Origin: Albula goreensis
Lineage: Eukaryota > Chordata > Actinopteri > Albuliformes > Albulidae
DNA: 64,000 bases
NCBI GenBank assembly: GCA_022829145.1
Contig: CM040750.1
Coordinates: forward strand, 6,448,255 to 6,512,254
Direction of reading: 5' to 3'
Shown: positions 52,064 to 62,406 of the stretch, one piece after another
Layout: each line of letters opens with the position of its first letter
Position numbering within the stretch: position 1 is the stretch's first letter
Program-made: the position numbers and the translations under genes
The notes under the pieces: model-generated
Database searches by the model: none
What the model saw: only the letters and a program-made list of their open reading frames with translations
What the model was told of the DNA's origin: nothing

Positions 52064-52532
52064 TTTATTACTTTTGACCATATCAAAACAATATCATCAA
52101 TGCATGCAAAACCAAACACAAACAAACATCAGTTAGCAAAACCCATAAAAGTTTATACAGCCACGGTTTTATCTGTTTTTAAATAAAGAAAGCATCACGC
52201 TTCCTGTAGTTCCCTTAAAGCCTCCTTCATCATCAGCAGTGCAACAAGCATGGCTACTCTCACCTAGCTCAGTTTAAAGCAAACACACATCTACGGCATC
52301 AGCACAAAACACATAATGTTGTCATTCCAGTTAGTAGATAGTGAAAATATTCCAAAATTTGTCTCACCCCCTGGCCACCCTCCTCAGTCCTCCCTATCTA
52401 CCTATGCAGTGCTCTTCAGGGACATGAAAGCTCCGCCCCCACGGGTGTACACGTGAGAAGCACACAGGTTTGCTACGGTCACTCCACAGGCCCTCTCCGG
52501 GCGTGACGGGGGACGGGGAGGGGGAGGGGCGG
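52064..52532 (-). other. scgn: scgn 3' UTR with poly(A) signal
   Basis: The first AATAAA after the scgn stop codon on the minus strand is at 52069-52064, so the transcript should end about 10-30 nt further down. No AATAAA or ATTAAA was seen nearer the stop. The start of the UTR is strongly C-rich. Confidence 0.6.
52508..52529 (+). other. G-quadruplex motif beside the scgn stop codon
   Basis: Four G-runs of 5, 4, 5 and 4 bases separated by 2, 1 and 1 bases. It lies 3 bp beyond the scgn stop codon. The mRNA carries the complementary C-rich sequence. Confidence 0.85.
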
Positions 52533-52661
52533 TTACTGCTTGATCTTCAGCCCCAGACAGAGAGCCAGCTCGTTCTTCTGGATCTTTCCGTCTTTGTTCA
52601 CATCACAGTGGCGCAGGAGGATGACGCGAAGCTTGTCCAGGTCGGGGCCGGTGATGCTGGG
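52533..52661 (-). CDS. scgn: scgn exon 11 (EF-hand 6 and stop)
   Basis: It encodes [20 protein letters not shown], then [20 protein letters not shown], then KQ and TAA (52535-52533). Acceptor acccccacag, phase 0. Confidence 0.96.
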   Translation of the reverse strand, partial: PSITGPDLDKLRVILLRHCDVNKDGKIQKNELALCLGLKIKQ

Positions 52662-55600
52662 CTGTGGGGGTGTCAGACAGTTAGGGAAACAGCATGGCAT
52701 CTGAGAGAACACAACATGGAGCCCATGATTCAATGAGATTGTACTTTAGCAAAAAAAACATGATTTTCTATTTAAACAATATAAGAACATTTCAGATGTT
52801 TTTTCTTTCCAGTTTTGTTTTCTCCTTTCCACTTTGGAAGGGCAGGTTGCAGTCCCAAGCCCAGCTGGGTCTGGCAGACAGAGAGCACACCACTGACTGA
52901 GTCACTTGGTTGATGAGACTGAGATAACCTGCTTGCCTGCACTCTCTGCCCTTGGACAGAGCTACAGTAAATTATGTACCTCCCCCGCTTATAGGGTGGA
53001 CATGGTCACCTGCACAGTCAGGAGTCCAGAGTTAGGAGTCCAGACTGCAGGATGTATCACCTTAATGGTCAGGATTCAAGACCAAGACCAGACCCAGTGT
53101 GTCTCAACTAATCTGTGAAGACACTCATCCATCGAGCCGAAGACACATGACTGAGTACAGGTTACTTTGACACAATCACAAGCGCAATCACAGCCTCTGA
53201 GGTCTGTGTTCCACCTACCTTGACTAGCTCCATCATGTCTTTGACAAAGCCATCCACCTCTGGGCCCTCCAGAGCACCCGTCTGACTCTGCAGAAACAGG
53301 ACAATCCATGATTAAGCCTGACAACATGCACCGTTTCTACACCCATATTCTGCATGTTTACATCAACACACTGGAAATGTAGTGGACACAGCAACACACC
53401 AAAAATGCAGCGGAAACGTTAACACAGACCTGCAATGTAACGCAAACAGCAGTCTTATCAAGGTCTTAAAACAGCCAATTGTCAGAACGCGCACTGCACT
53501 TACAACATCATAGTGTGAAAATATTTTCTCAAAGTCCCTCTTTCGCTCCTCTTGACTGCAGGCCTGCAACACAGAAGTGAAGGAAGCTAAATTACCAAGA
53601 ATGAATGAATAATCAAATTATTTCTGTCAGCTTTTAGCCAGCTCTGGTAAAATAAAAGAAACTCTGGACTCACATCCATTTGAAACTGCAGCAGGAAATT
53701 CTCTTGTAGTGCCAGAATTCTGAAGGGAAAAGAGGAACCGACAGCTTTCATTCTGAGTATAGCCTTCCTTTTAAAACAGACTGTCAGTGGTAACACATGG
53801 CTTAGTTCACCTGTGAATCAGGCATGCTCACAGGGTGCTACTGAGAAATGAATCATGGGTAAAATGGTGCCAGTAACTGCCCTCTCAGCCAGCCACTGAG
53901 AACAGTGACCTGCTCAAGGGGGCAGTGAGCTGTGTGGGGGGCACTGGGACGGGGGGACAGTGAGCGCCACCCGGCTGAAGGCTAAGGTTTGGTGAGGGGG
54001 TCGCTCTGGGTTACATGACCGTCGCACAGTGGGACAAGGCCTGTGACAGGTGTCATTGTATACGTACCTGGCCAAGTCATTCAGATCCAAACGTCCGTCC
54101 TTATTTTTGTCAAAAATCTTCATCTGTAAGAGAAAGGAAAAATAATAATACAATACAAAATAAATAATACAAAAAAATAAACAAAATATACCAGCAAAAG
54201 GGAGCTTGTGTCATGTTTATGGGCATGTCATCCTCAGACATAAAAAATACATTTCTTTGACAAAGTGTGCCTTTTGCAGCGTCCACAAACAAATCTCAGT
54301 TTAACAGTTTATGGAGAGAGTGTTAAAGTGCAGTGACAGCCATGAATGTATTTAATCGCATGGCAACCTCCACTGAAACTACCACTTTGTGACCTTCTTT
54401 ACACATGCTGCAGTACCGCTATAAATTTATTATGGTTGCCTTTCCTTAACACTTTGTTTTTATGATATTACAGCCCAAAAGTCCACTGTTTCAGTAACGA
54501 AGAGGACCAAGTTGGTGCTAACACTAAGCCACCACCATTACAACCCACACAACTAAACACATCCAGGTGAGCGAACCGACTTACAAAAGGATAAACAACA
54601 GTTTATTTACAACCAATAGACTAAGTAACATGCCATTAAGGTATATATAATACATTGAATTTATAAATAACATACATACGACAGTACATTGTGCTTATAC
54701 AGTCAGAAAGGTGCTGTTTTAGTAATCTGTCTATACGATAAAGTCTTAGAAGAGACGCTATTTAGGTATTTCACAAAAAAATGAAAAAGGTGGAAATAGG
54801 ACATACATTGTTAAGCTTCAGTTCAAACATTTTCCTGTTTTGGTTTGTGTTTGTCATGAAAACAACTGGTCTGAATGCAATTTGATAAAAACATCCACAT
54901 TTTTGCACCTTGCATGTTTAAGCTTCATTAGATATGTACCTCAATAATAGCAAATATACATGCAGCTCTACACCACAGCATAGTCACAGCAGAGGAAACC
55001 CAACGGTTTGTCTTTAAATGGTGTCAGAGTTGATCACATTCATGGCCTGAGGGCTTGTGAGGGCTTCCATGGAGAGAATAGATGAGGAAATTACAAACAA
55101 ACAGCATGAAGTCAATACGGTGTCTTCACCACGATGGCTGAATTTAGATTTCTCACCTATCTCATTCCGCATGCATCTATATATCCATCAATACATCTTA
55201 CATCTTAGATCTTGCATTGCCCTAGAAACAAATCGAATGTAAATGAAAGTAATTCAGACCATCAGTCTCACTGCAGAGTTGAGCTGAGAGGGTTTCCCTG
55301 GTGACTGAGAGCTCTAGGCCCTGGGTGGAAGAGGCTGGACTGTATCAGGGTCTGACAGTTTCTCCTGCCTGGGTAATAGAGAAATCTCAGTCTGTGGTGC
55401 CTCTCAAATTACATGATTAATTTAGAGCGCAGGGGTGATGATCAGTTGCTCGTTGTCAGAGAAACATCTGCTCCCGAGCCGTTGTTAGGCTGAAATAATG
55501 GCATTTCAATATGAATGAGAGTCTTCAGCTCACAGCATTTGACTGAGCTTAACCCTAAACATGTTCCAGGCAGGAGCCTCTGCACAGGGTCATTCCTGGC

Positions 55601-58600
55601 AGAACTACATTTCCCATCAGTGCTGATCTCCTGTGGGCGGGGCCTGTCAGTTGTGCAGGCTTCATAATTGGCTCCTGATATGATGTCAATCACTGGCTTG
55701 ATTGTGGCAGAGCCTTACTTTCAAATCACACATTGAGATGTTGTGGTGCCACCAGAATTGGCATTGTTTGTTTTTTTAACCCCTTTTTCTGCATGTTTAC
55801 ATTTTGACACAGAACTAGAAATTCATGGGATTGGATCTAACAGGTTTTAGCTGACGTAGCAGCTAAACTCCAACCTAAATGGGGTTAGGATAAACTCTGT
55901 ACTTCACCTGTCTGTGCTGCAAAGGTAGCAGGCATGCCTCCCTGAAGACATTTTTATCCTGAGGTGTTAAACTTCCAGCTCTGTTAAAAGTCGCCCTCTC
56001 TCTTCCTCCCCCAGCCAGACAACTACTGTTACGCCAATGCCACACATTTAAGTTTCACCCCCTACTATCCATCTGGCTTTTTATATAACAGAATAATAAA
56101 GAAACAAATGATCTACTGCCCTGACAAAAACGGTGAGCAACAGTCAAACATGCATTCACTCTCTAAGAGTCTGAGTAGAGCCTGTTTTCCCTCAAACCAA
56201 GTGGGTGGAGTAAGACAAATCCAGCTCTTTCTAATGCTACGTCTACCTTCCATGATGGAGGAGATGGCTAATAGCCTTAATATCCCTATATGGAGTGCGT
56301 CTCATTTATCTATTTAAACCGCAAAGCAATAACCTTTAAAAACTCAGCATTATGGAACGCATACATTCTCTGAAGGCAGTCTGTAATTTGAAAACAAGCC
56401 AGGAACTGAGTGAAGTGCTGACCGCGTTACGCTGCTCAAAGAACTTGAGCGATATGGCCTAAACCGCATGTATGGAAGAGGTCCATGAATAAATCAGTTA
56501 TAGGTCAACAGGGACACTTACCATGGCATCTGTGTATTCGTCCATTTTGCTCGGGGAGATGCTCTTTTTGTGCTTGATGAACAAGTCCTTCAGAAAGCCC
56601 TGGGTAAGAACAAGAAAGAAAATATTCCCAATATTAAACAAAAATAGTCTACAGAATCATTAAAGCAAAGTCTATGATGAACCAAATATGAATGTCATGC
56701 TAAAGCATACTAAGAGCTACCATATTTTGTATTGTTATTGTGTTGTTACATTAAGTTATGATGCATTAGAATACAGTGCAGATGTTGAATTATTATGTCA
56801 TAAACTCTTTAAAAATTTTGTACAACTGGTTTTTAGTTTTATGTTAAGCCCTCTACATAAGCTGTACTTACTATTCTGAATCCATTGCAGTAACAACATT
56901 TACCATTTAGCCATTCAGAGGATATTGTTTTCCAGAGTTGCTTTTTTTTTAACTTCTAAACATTTTTACATACCAGTTTTGCCGTGGAAGATTTACTCAA
57001 GCACTTTTCAGCAAATACCTTCATCCAAAATTTGTAAATGTAAATCTCAAGCTGGTCTAAAACCTGCTCGCTTAAGGCTGTTTCGCTGAAGCTGCTCTCC
57101 TGGGAGTGTGCGTCAGAATCCCCTTCTGGGTTGTGAGACGAGTTTAGCAAGGATGCAAAATAAAATGTAAAAAATTATATTTTTTGCATGCGTATTCTAT
57201 TGGTTGACATTAACCATGAGTCAAAGTAGGTGGACAAAGGTGTAGTAGATGCAGATTTTCTGACATGTTCAGTTCCATATCTTAACATACAGAGGGTTAC
57301 AGTGGGCCTGTCTGTGATCCTGGAAAATGGACACTGTAAATCTAAATCTAATACAAAGTTTTGTAAAATTCTCATAAGATCACTAAAACAAATATTAATC
57401 TGTCCTCGGTAATGACTGATGAGACAGCAGAATGAAACCCATATAATCTTCAATTTGACAAACGTACAAGGGAGCAGTACAATTTTTCCTCATAAGTGAA
57501 TGACATGTTCTTTCATTAGTCTACCGTACAGCTGACAGAAATGAAAATGGCAGTCTCACAGTTAGACCACAAACACGACGTGTACATTAACAGGTTTTGT
57601 AAATGCCTACGCTAAATTGAACAGAAAATCCCCTTTTCAGGGGCAGTCCACTTCGCTCTGCTACCGTATACATTAATCCACATACTGAGTCCTCACTGAA
57701 AACACAGTCGCACATTAAGTGAGTCTATGTCTGAAAAAGACTCGTCACCCCTGTTCTAAACCATGTCTGAATGAGGATACTGTAGAGCTGAAACCTCGTG
57801 TTCATGCGAAGTGCCCGCGCTCTCAAAGCAGCAGACAAATATCTGTGGTTTAGATGCAGCTGATAGCGACTTTGCAGCTCTCTTTGGGCGCACGTTTCCT
57901 GCCGCAGATCCGGAGCTCCTCTCTCATTTTACAGCTCCGCTGACCGACCAATCGATGTCACAAATGATGCCCTGTTACTTACAATGATCAGACGTGCTCC
58001 AGCAGTAGCTAGTGCTCAAGATGGTAGCACTGCTACACACCACACTGCACACACTGCACACATTCAACACACTGTACAGGTACTGGAGGGGCTTGTACAG
58101 CGCATGAATGGCAGAACTCCAGTCAGTACAGCAGTGCTGGGCTGGAGGTGATCTGTAACAGTCAGGACAGCAGTGTTGGGCTGGAGGTGATCTGTAACAG
58201 TCAGGACAGCAGTGTTGGGCTGGAGGTGATCTGTAACAGTCAGGACAGCAGTGTTGGGCTGGAGGTGAGGTGTGACAGTCAGGACAGCAGTGTTGGGCGG
58301 GAGGTGAGGTGTGACAGTCAGGACAGCAGTGCTGGGGTGGAGGTGAGGTGTGACAGTCAGGACAGCAGTGTTGGGCAGGAGGTGAGGTGTGACAGTCAGG
58401 ACAGCAGTGTTGGGGTGGAGGTGATCTGTAACAGTCAGGACAGCAGTGTTGGGCTGGAGGTGATCTGTAACAGTCATGACAGCAGTGTTGGGCAGGAGGT
58501 GAGGTGTGACAGTCAGGACAGCAGTGTTGGGCTGGAGGTGATCTGTGACAGTCAGGACAGCAGTGTTGGGGTGGAGGTGAGGTGTGACAGTCAGGACAGC

Positions 58601-61600
58601 AGTGTTGGGGTGGAGGTGAGGTGTGACAGTCAGGACAGCAGTGTTGGGGTGGAGGTGAGGTGTGACAGTCAGGACAGCAGTGTTGGGCTGGAGGTGAGGT
58701 GTGACAGTCAGGACAGCAGTGTTGGGCTGGAGGTGAGGTGTGACAGTCAGGACAGCAGTGTTGGGCTGGAGGTGATCTGTGACAGTCAGGACAGCAGTGC
58801 TGGGGTGGAGGTGAGGTGTGACAGTCAGGACAGCAGTGCTGGGGTGGAGGTGAGGTGTGACAGTCAGGACAGCAGTGTTGGGCGGTGCATGAAGCTGATG
58901 GGCTGGTGCTCACTGTAGGCCCAATGAAACCCTGCATCTCCGCATATGGGTGGCCGCTGAGCTGCAGAGGATTCTGTCTTTCAAATGAGACACCACTGTA
59001 GGGGCCTGTCTCACTGTGGCCTGGCTGTTTTGAAATACAGGTGTTAACCTCATGCCACAGGTGGTAACCTCAGGCCACAGTCATTCCCTGTGTATGCCAA
59101 GGTCAGCGCCATTCAAGAAAATACATGCATTTAATGAAAACACTGAAGATACATGTGAGTGTCAGGAGTGGCTGATGAGGGCTGGGAGAGTCAGTAGCGC
59201 ATGGCCACAGAGCTCAGGGTACAGCCTGGAGCTGGGAATTCTGGGAAGGCTGACTACATCAGGCTAAAACAGGGCAGGCCCAATGCCTTACTCCATAGTC
59301 CTGGTGGCTAACTGGGATCTGCAGGAGTCCGGCCTTTTGACTGATTCGTCATAGAACTTCCAAGCATGCATGGAGAAGGTAGGCGCTCTTCTTCCTCACC
59401 TTGAGCTCCACGGCAGATATGTACCCACTGCTGTCTGTATCATACTTCCTCCAGATCTGTGGACAGAACAGAAAGTAGCATCAGTATGGGCAGTGGGACA
59501 GGTGTTAGCACCAATAGCAGTTTCTATCTGGATGAATATTGTTGGTAGCCTGTAAATAGTTGCTGTTTGTAGCTTGAATGTGAACAGGAGTGTGGCAGGG
59601 CGTGGTCTGGGAGAGGAAATGGGGCAATCTGAGGCCACACCCACTGGACACTTGTACTTAATTACCCAATCAGGATGAGGTTTTAAAAGGTGTGTCTTTT
59701 TCCCTGTAGGTGTCTGAGATCAGAGGACCACGGAAAAAGTCAAAGTGCTGAAAAGTAGTCTTTTGCTCTTTTTTTAATTTCATTTGGGTTCATTACTTTC
59801 AGGTTTGTAATATGTTTTACTTTTTGACACTATTTAATTTTGAGAATTATTTTGGTTTCCCTAAAAATCTCTCTCTCCTGTAAACCACAGGAAAAAAAAA
59901 TAAAAATCATGCATCCCAACCAGGGAAGTCACGCAGCATATGACAAGGTGGTATTGGGGTAAGTTCAGTATTTGCGGTAGGTTTCAAATAAGCACTACTT
60001 GGATAAATATTGTTAGTACATTGTGAGAAGGTTCTATTTTGGTGAAGGTTTGTGGTAGGTTACAAATGGGTGCTAATTGGGTAAATACTTTTGGCAGGCA
60101 GCGAAGAGGTGACATGTAGGTCAGTATTGTTGATTAGTTTTGAATAGGTGCTAATTGGATAAATATTGTTGGTTAGTTGGGGAGAGGTGTTGTCTGTGTG
60201 AATGTTGTTTTTTGGTTGTGAATAGGTGTTCTGTTTAGGTAAATATTGCTGTTTGAACAGATGTATTTGGTTACATTCAAATAGGATGCTGCGATTTGGG
60301 TAAATAATGCTCATAGGATGTGAACAGTTGTTATTAAGTTAAATGTTACTGCTTGAGCATGAGGAGGAGACAAGACCGATATAATTGAAATAGGTAACAT
60401 TTAGGTTTTTGCTGTAGTCTATTTGGGTGCAGGTGGCTGATGGGATGTGTAGTTTTCCAGTACGTGTCACAGGAGGAAAAAGTGATTGACAGGATCCCAC
60501 CTTCATGAACTCCACACTGTTGTCTAAGGGCGCCTCCCGCCGGAACAGCAGCAGGAAGTTCTCATCCTCCGGCAGGATCATGTTGGCCAGCTGGAACACA
60601 ACAGCGCCCAAGTGAACAGGAAGTCTTACAGCACAGACGCAACCTCACTTCCTCTTCCTTTGACTAACACTTCAGCACAACCCCCACCGCCTCCCTGCTT
60701 GTGTGGAGGTGTAATATGAAATAAGGCTACGGTGACATGCCCATCTTACTGAAATCAGCAGAATGGGCTCAATCTGGCAGCTTTCCAGACCAGAGTGCAC
60801 TGCCATTAATTACATCTCCTGCTCTGCATTAGTGGAATGAGCTGGACTCGGACCAACACCCAGAGCAACGTCTCTGTATGGCTGGCAGACTGTAAGTCAC
60901 CACAGTGGGCAAACAGACAGACAGACATGGATACAAAAGGCCTGGTGGCTGGATTTCAAGGGTTCGAAATACAACATTCTATCTACAGATCCTATGCTTT
61001 GAGAAAACGATATTATGAAGTCCAAGTTCTGTATTATATCATTGCTTTCTCTCTGTTCGTACTGCTATTTGAGAATTTGTTTCAGTTGTATTGCATGAAA
61101 AAAAATTCCAATATTAATACAACAAAGAATGTAACATAGAAAATGTTGACAAGAGCTTTTGATTTCTAGAAGGCAATTTAAAACTGTAAAAAAGGGGCAT
61201 CTTACAAAAGGAATCGAGTGTAAATGTTTATCCATTGAGATTTGCTCTTGCTGCCTTGTTACCAAAACATTTTTATTTATTGTACACCACAGCCTGGATG
61301 CCTGGAGTCCACAGACACACTATCCTTTATTCTTGAAGAGAGCATAAAAATTTATATGAATTCTATTCAGACAAAAGATGGATAAAGAATCAAAACAGGT
61401 CTGAGATAGGCAAGGCCATTGCTAAATGCTTCTGATATTAATAACTGTGAGAGATATGTTTTATTTTTTTTTTTTTTTTTTGTTTTTGGGGTGAAAAAAA
61501 TGCAGACTCATTCCACACAGTCATTCCATTGTGTCCTCCTGGACTTTCTCAAGGTGTGTGTTACCTGTTTTTTCTTATGCGATGCACGAACAGATGCTGG

Positions 61601-62406
61601 TCCATTAAATGAATAGATTTTGAGGATTATCTAATAAATGAAAGTATGTGGGCTAAGGTCCCAGTAGAAGTAGTCCACTGGGACCTGGAAGGCAGACAAG
61701 GACTGGGACCTGACTGCGATTTGGAAGGCTGACAGGGACCTCGTGGTTCAAACGCCACTGGATCACAGTAAGATCAGTGCAGCCTGATTGGCCCCTGGTT
61801 AGTCTAATCACCTGTAAGTCACTTTGGATAAAAGCATCGGAGATAAAACTATGTTGTAATATAACATCAGCACTATATCCTTAGATGCTTAATGAACATC
61901 TTAATGACCATGGTCTGATTGTGACTGACTCAAATCTGCTCAACTTTTCAATGAGAAGAGGAATGAACCACAGTGTCACAAAGATTGCATAATAGAGCAC
62001 AAGTCTGTATCTGATCTGTTTGTCTTCGATGGATCGGAACATGTCCAGAGATTGTAGGCTCTGCGCTGTAATGCTGGGATTTAATGTTGGGCTGTGTGGA
62101 TGTCAGACTGTAAGTACTATGAGGACACTTCAAGGCAGGTGTCACTGTGTGTGTTCCATACTTTCTGCACACATAACTGATCCTCAGAGCAGATTTTAAG
62201 GGTTGCTAATGCAAAAGCAAGACTCCAGACAGGCATTTTTCCTGAAAGGCGAACTGTGGTGGGGGGGGTGGATATTGGGGGTACAGTGTTAAACAGGGGG
62301 CGGGGTTCAGTACCTCCTGGATCTGCAGGCGACCGTCCGCAGTGGCGTCGTACACGGACATGAACCTCTTTTTGAGCTGCTGCACCTTCTCTTCGGTTAC
62401 GTCATC
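52533..62406 (-). CDS. scgn: Secretagogin, exons 3 to 11 (N-terminal exons outside window)
   Basis: Secretagogin is a cytosolic calcium sensor with six EF-hands, of the calbindin/calretinin family, found in neuroendocrine cells, pancreatic beta cells and some neurons, where it acts in secretion. Nine exons join to about 225 residues: 62406-62314, 60590-60501, 59456-59400, 56599-56522, 54123-54068, 53719-53674, 53563-53504, 53287-53219, 52661-52533. All introns are GT-AG with matching phase. EF loops seen are [12 protein letters not shown] (EF2), [12 protein letters not shown] (EF3), [12 protein letters not shown] (EF4, Asp at position 12), [12 protein letters not shown] (EF5) and [12 protein letters not shown] (EF6). 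Blocks such as [37 protein letters not shown] and ELALCLGLK identify secretagogin rather than calbindin or calretinin. EF1 and the start codon lie past 64 kb. No frameshift or stop is seen, so the gene looks intact. Confidence 0.96.
53219..53287 (-). CDS. scgn: scgn exon 10 (EF-hand 5)
   Basis: It encodes [20 protein letters not shown] then LVK, 23 residues. Acceptor tttctgcag, donor gtaggt, phase 0. Confidence 0.95.
53504..53563 (-). CDS. scgn: scgn exon 9
   Basis: It encodes [20 protein letters not shown], 20 residues. Acceptor gtgttgcag, donor gtaagt, phase 0. The EF5 loop starts at its last two codons. Confidence 0.95.
53674..53719 (-). CDS. scgn: scgn exon 8
   Basis: It completes the arginine codon and encodes [15 protein letters not shown]. 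Acceptor ccttcag, donor gtgagt, phase 0. Confidence 0.95.
54068..54123 (-). CDS. scgn: scgn exon 7 (EF-hand 4)
   Basis: It encodes [18 protein letters not shown] and two bases of an arginine codon. Acceptor ctcttacag, donor gtacgt, phase 2. Confidence 0.95.
54124..56521 (-). other. scgn intron 6
   Basis: Intron with donor gtaagt and acceptor ctcttacag. No second gene or obvious repeat recognised. Confidence 0.8.
56522..56599 (-). CDS. scgn: scgn exon 6
   Basis: It encodes [20 protein letters not shown] then EYTDAM, 26 residues, linking EF3 to EF4. Acceptor ttcttacccag, donor gtaagt, phase 0. Confidence 0.95.
56600..59399 (-). other. scgn intron 5
   Basis: Intron with donor gtgagg and acceptor ttcttacccag. 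It holds the 39-bp minisatellite at 58.1-58.9 kb; the rest shows no gene. Confidence 0.8.
58115..58895. repeat. 39-bp minisatellite, about 20 copies
   Basis: The unit is GGTGATCTGTAACAGTCAGG then ACAGCAGTGTTGGGCTGGA. Variants alternate ATCTGTAAC with AGGTGTGAC and GGGCTGG with GGGGTGG or GGGCAGG. Since 39 is a multiple of 3, the array stays open in frame on both strands: 256 codons forward (13-residue unit [13 protein letters not shown]) and 320 codons reverse (unit [13 protein letters not shown]). It is inside scgn intron 5. Confidence 0.97.
59400..59456 (-). CDS. scgn: scgn exon 5 (EF-hand 3 loop)
   Basis: It encodes [19 protein letters not shown], 19 residues, with a complete EF loop. Acceptor ctgtccacag-like, ending acag; donor gtgagg. 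Phase 0 at both ends. Confidence 0.95.
59457..60500 (-). other. scgn intron 4, with degenerate repeat
   Basis: Donor gtggga, acceptor ending acag. At 59.95-60.34 kb the phrase GGTGCTAATTGGATAAATAT and GTTGGTTAGTT-like spacers recur about six times in a loose ~55-65 bp periodicity. Confidence 0.65.
60501..60590 (-). CDS. scgn: scgn exon 4
   Basis: It encodes [20 protein letters not shown] then [10 protein letters not shown], 30 residues. Acceptor gtgttccag, donor gtggga, both phase 0. [14 protein letters not shown] is diagnostic of secretagogin. Confidence 0.95.
60591..62313 (-). other. scgn intron 3
   Basis: Donor gtactg, acceptor gtgttccag. It includes one SINE and an 18-base T run near 61.46 kb. 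No other gene. Confidence 0.75.
61650..61862 (+). mobile_element. tRNA-derived SINE fragment, same family as the 18.4-kb copy
   Basis: A B-box-like GTGGTTCAAACGCCAC (61744-61758) is followed by GATTGGCCCCTGGTTAGTCT and the tail AAGTCACTTTGGATAAAAGC. The 5' limit is uncertain and the A-box region is not clear. Confidence 0.65.
62314..62406 (-). CDS. scgn: scgn exon 3 (EF-hand 2)
   Basis: It encodes [20 protein letters not shown] then [11 protein letters not shown], 31 residues. The donor is GAG|gtactg. The acceptor chosen is cttttgaag, phase 0, by comparison with human DDT..; its pyrimidine tract is poor. The open frame upstream is repeat sequence. Confidence 0.88.

Noticed and set aside
57975-58937. 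320-codon minus-strand and 256-codon plus-strand frames as genes
   Set aside because: They are produced by a 39-bp minisatellite inside an scgn intron; the repeat length is a multiple of three, and no splice or family evidence supports a protein.
61744-61758. tRNA gene from the B-box at 61.75 kb (and at 18.47 kb)
   Set aside because: No cloverleaf or matching A-box; both lie in SINE fragments.
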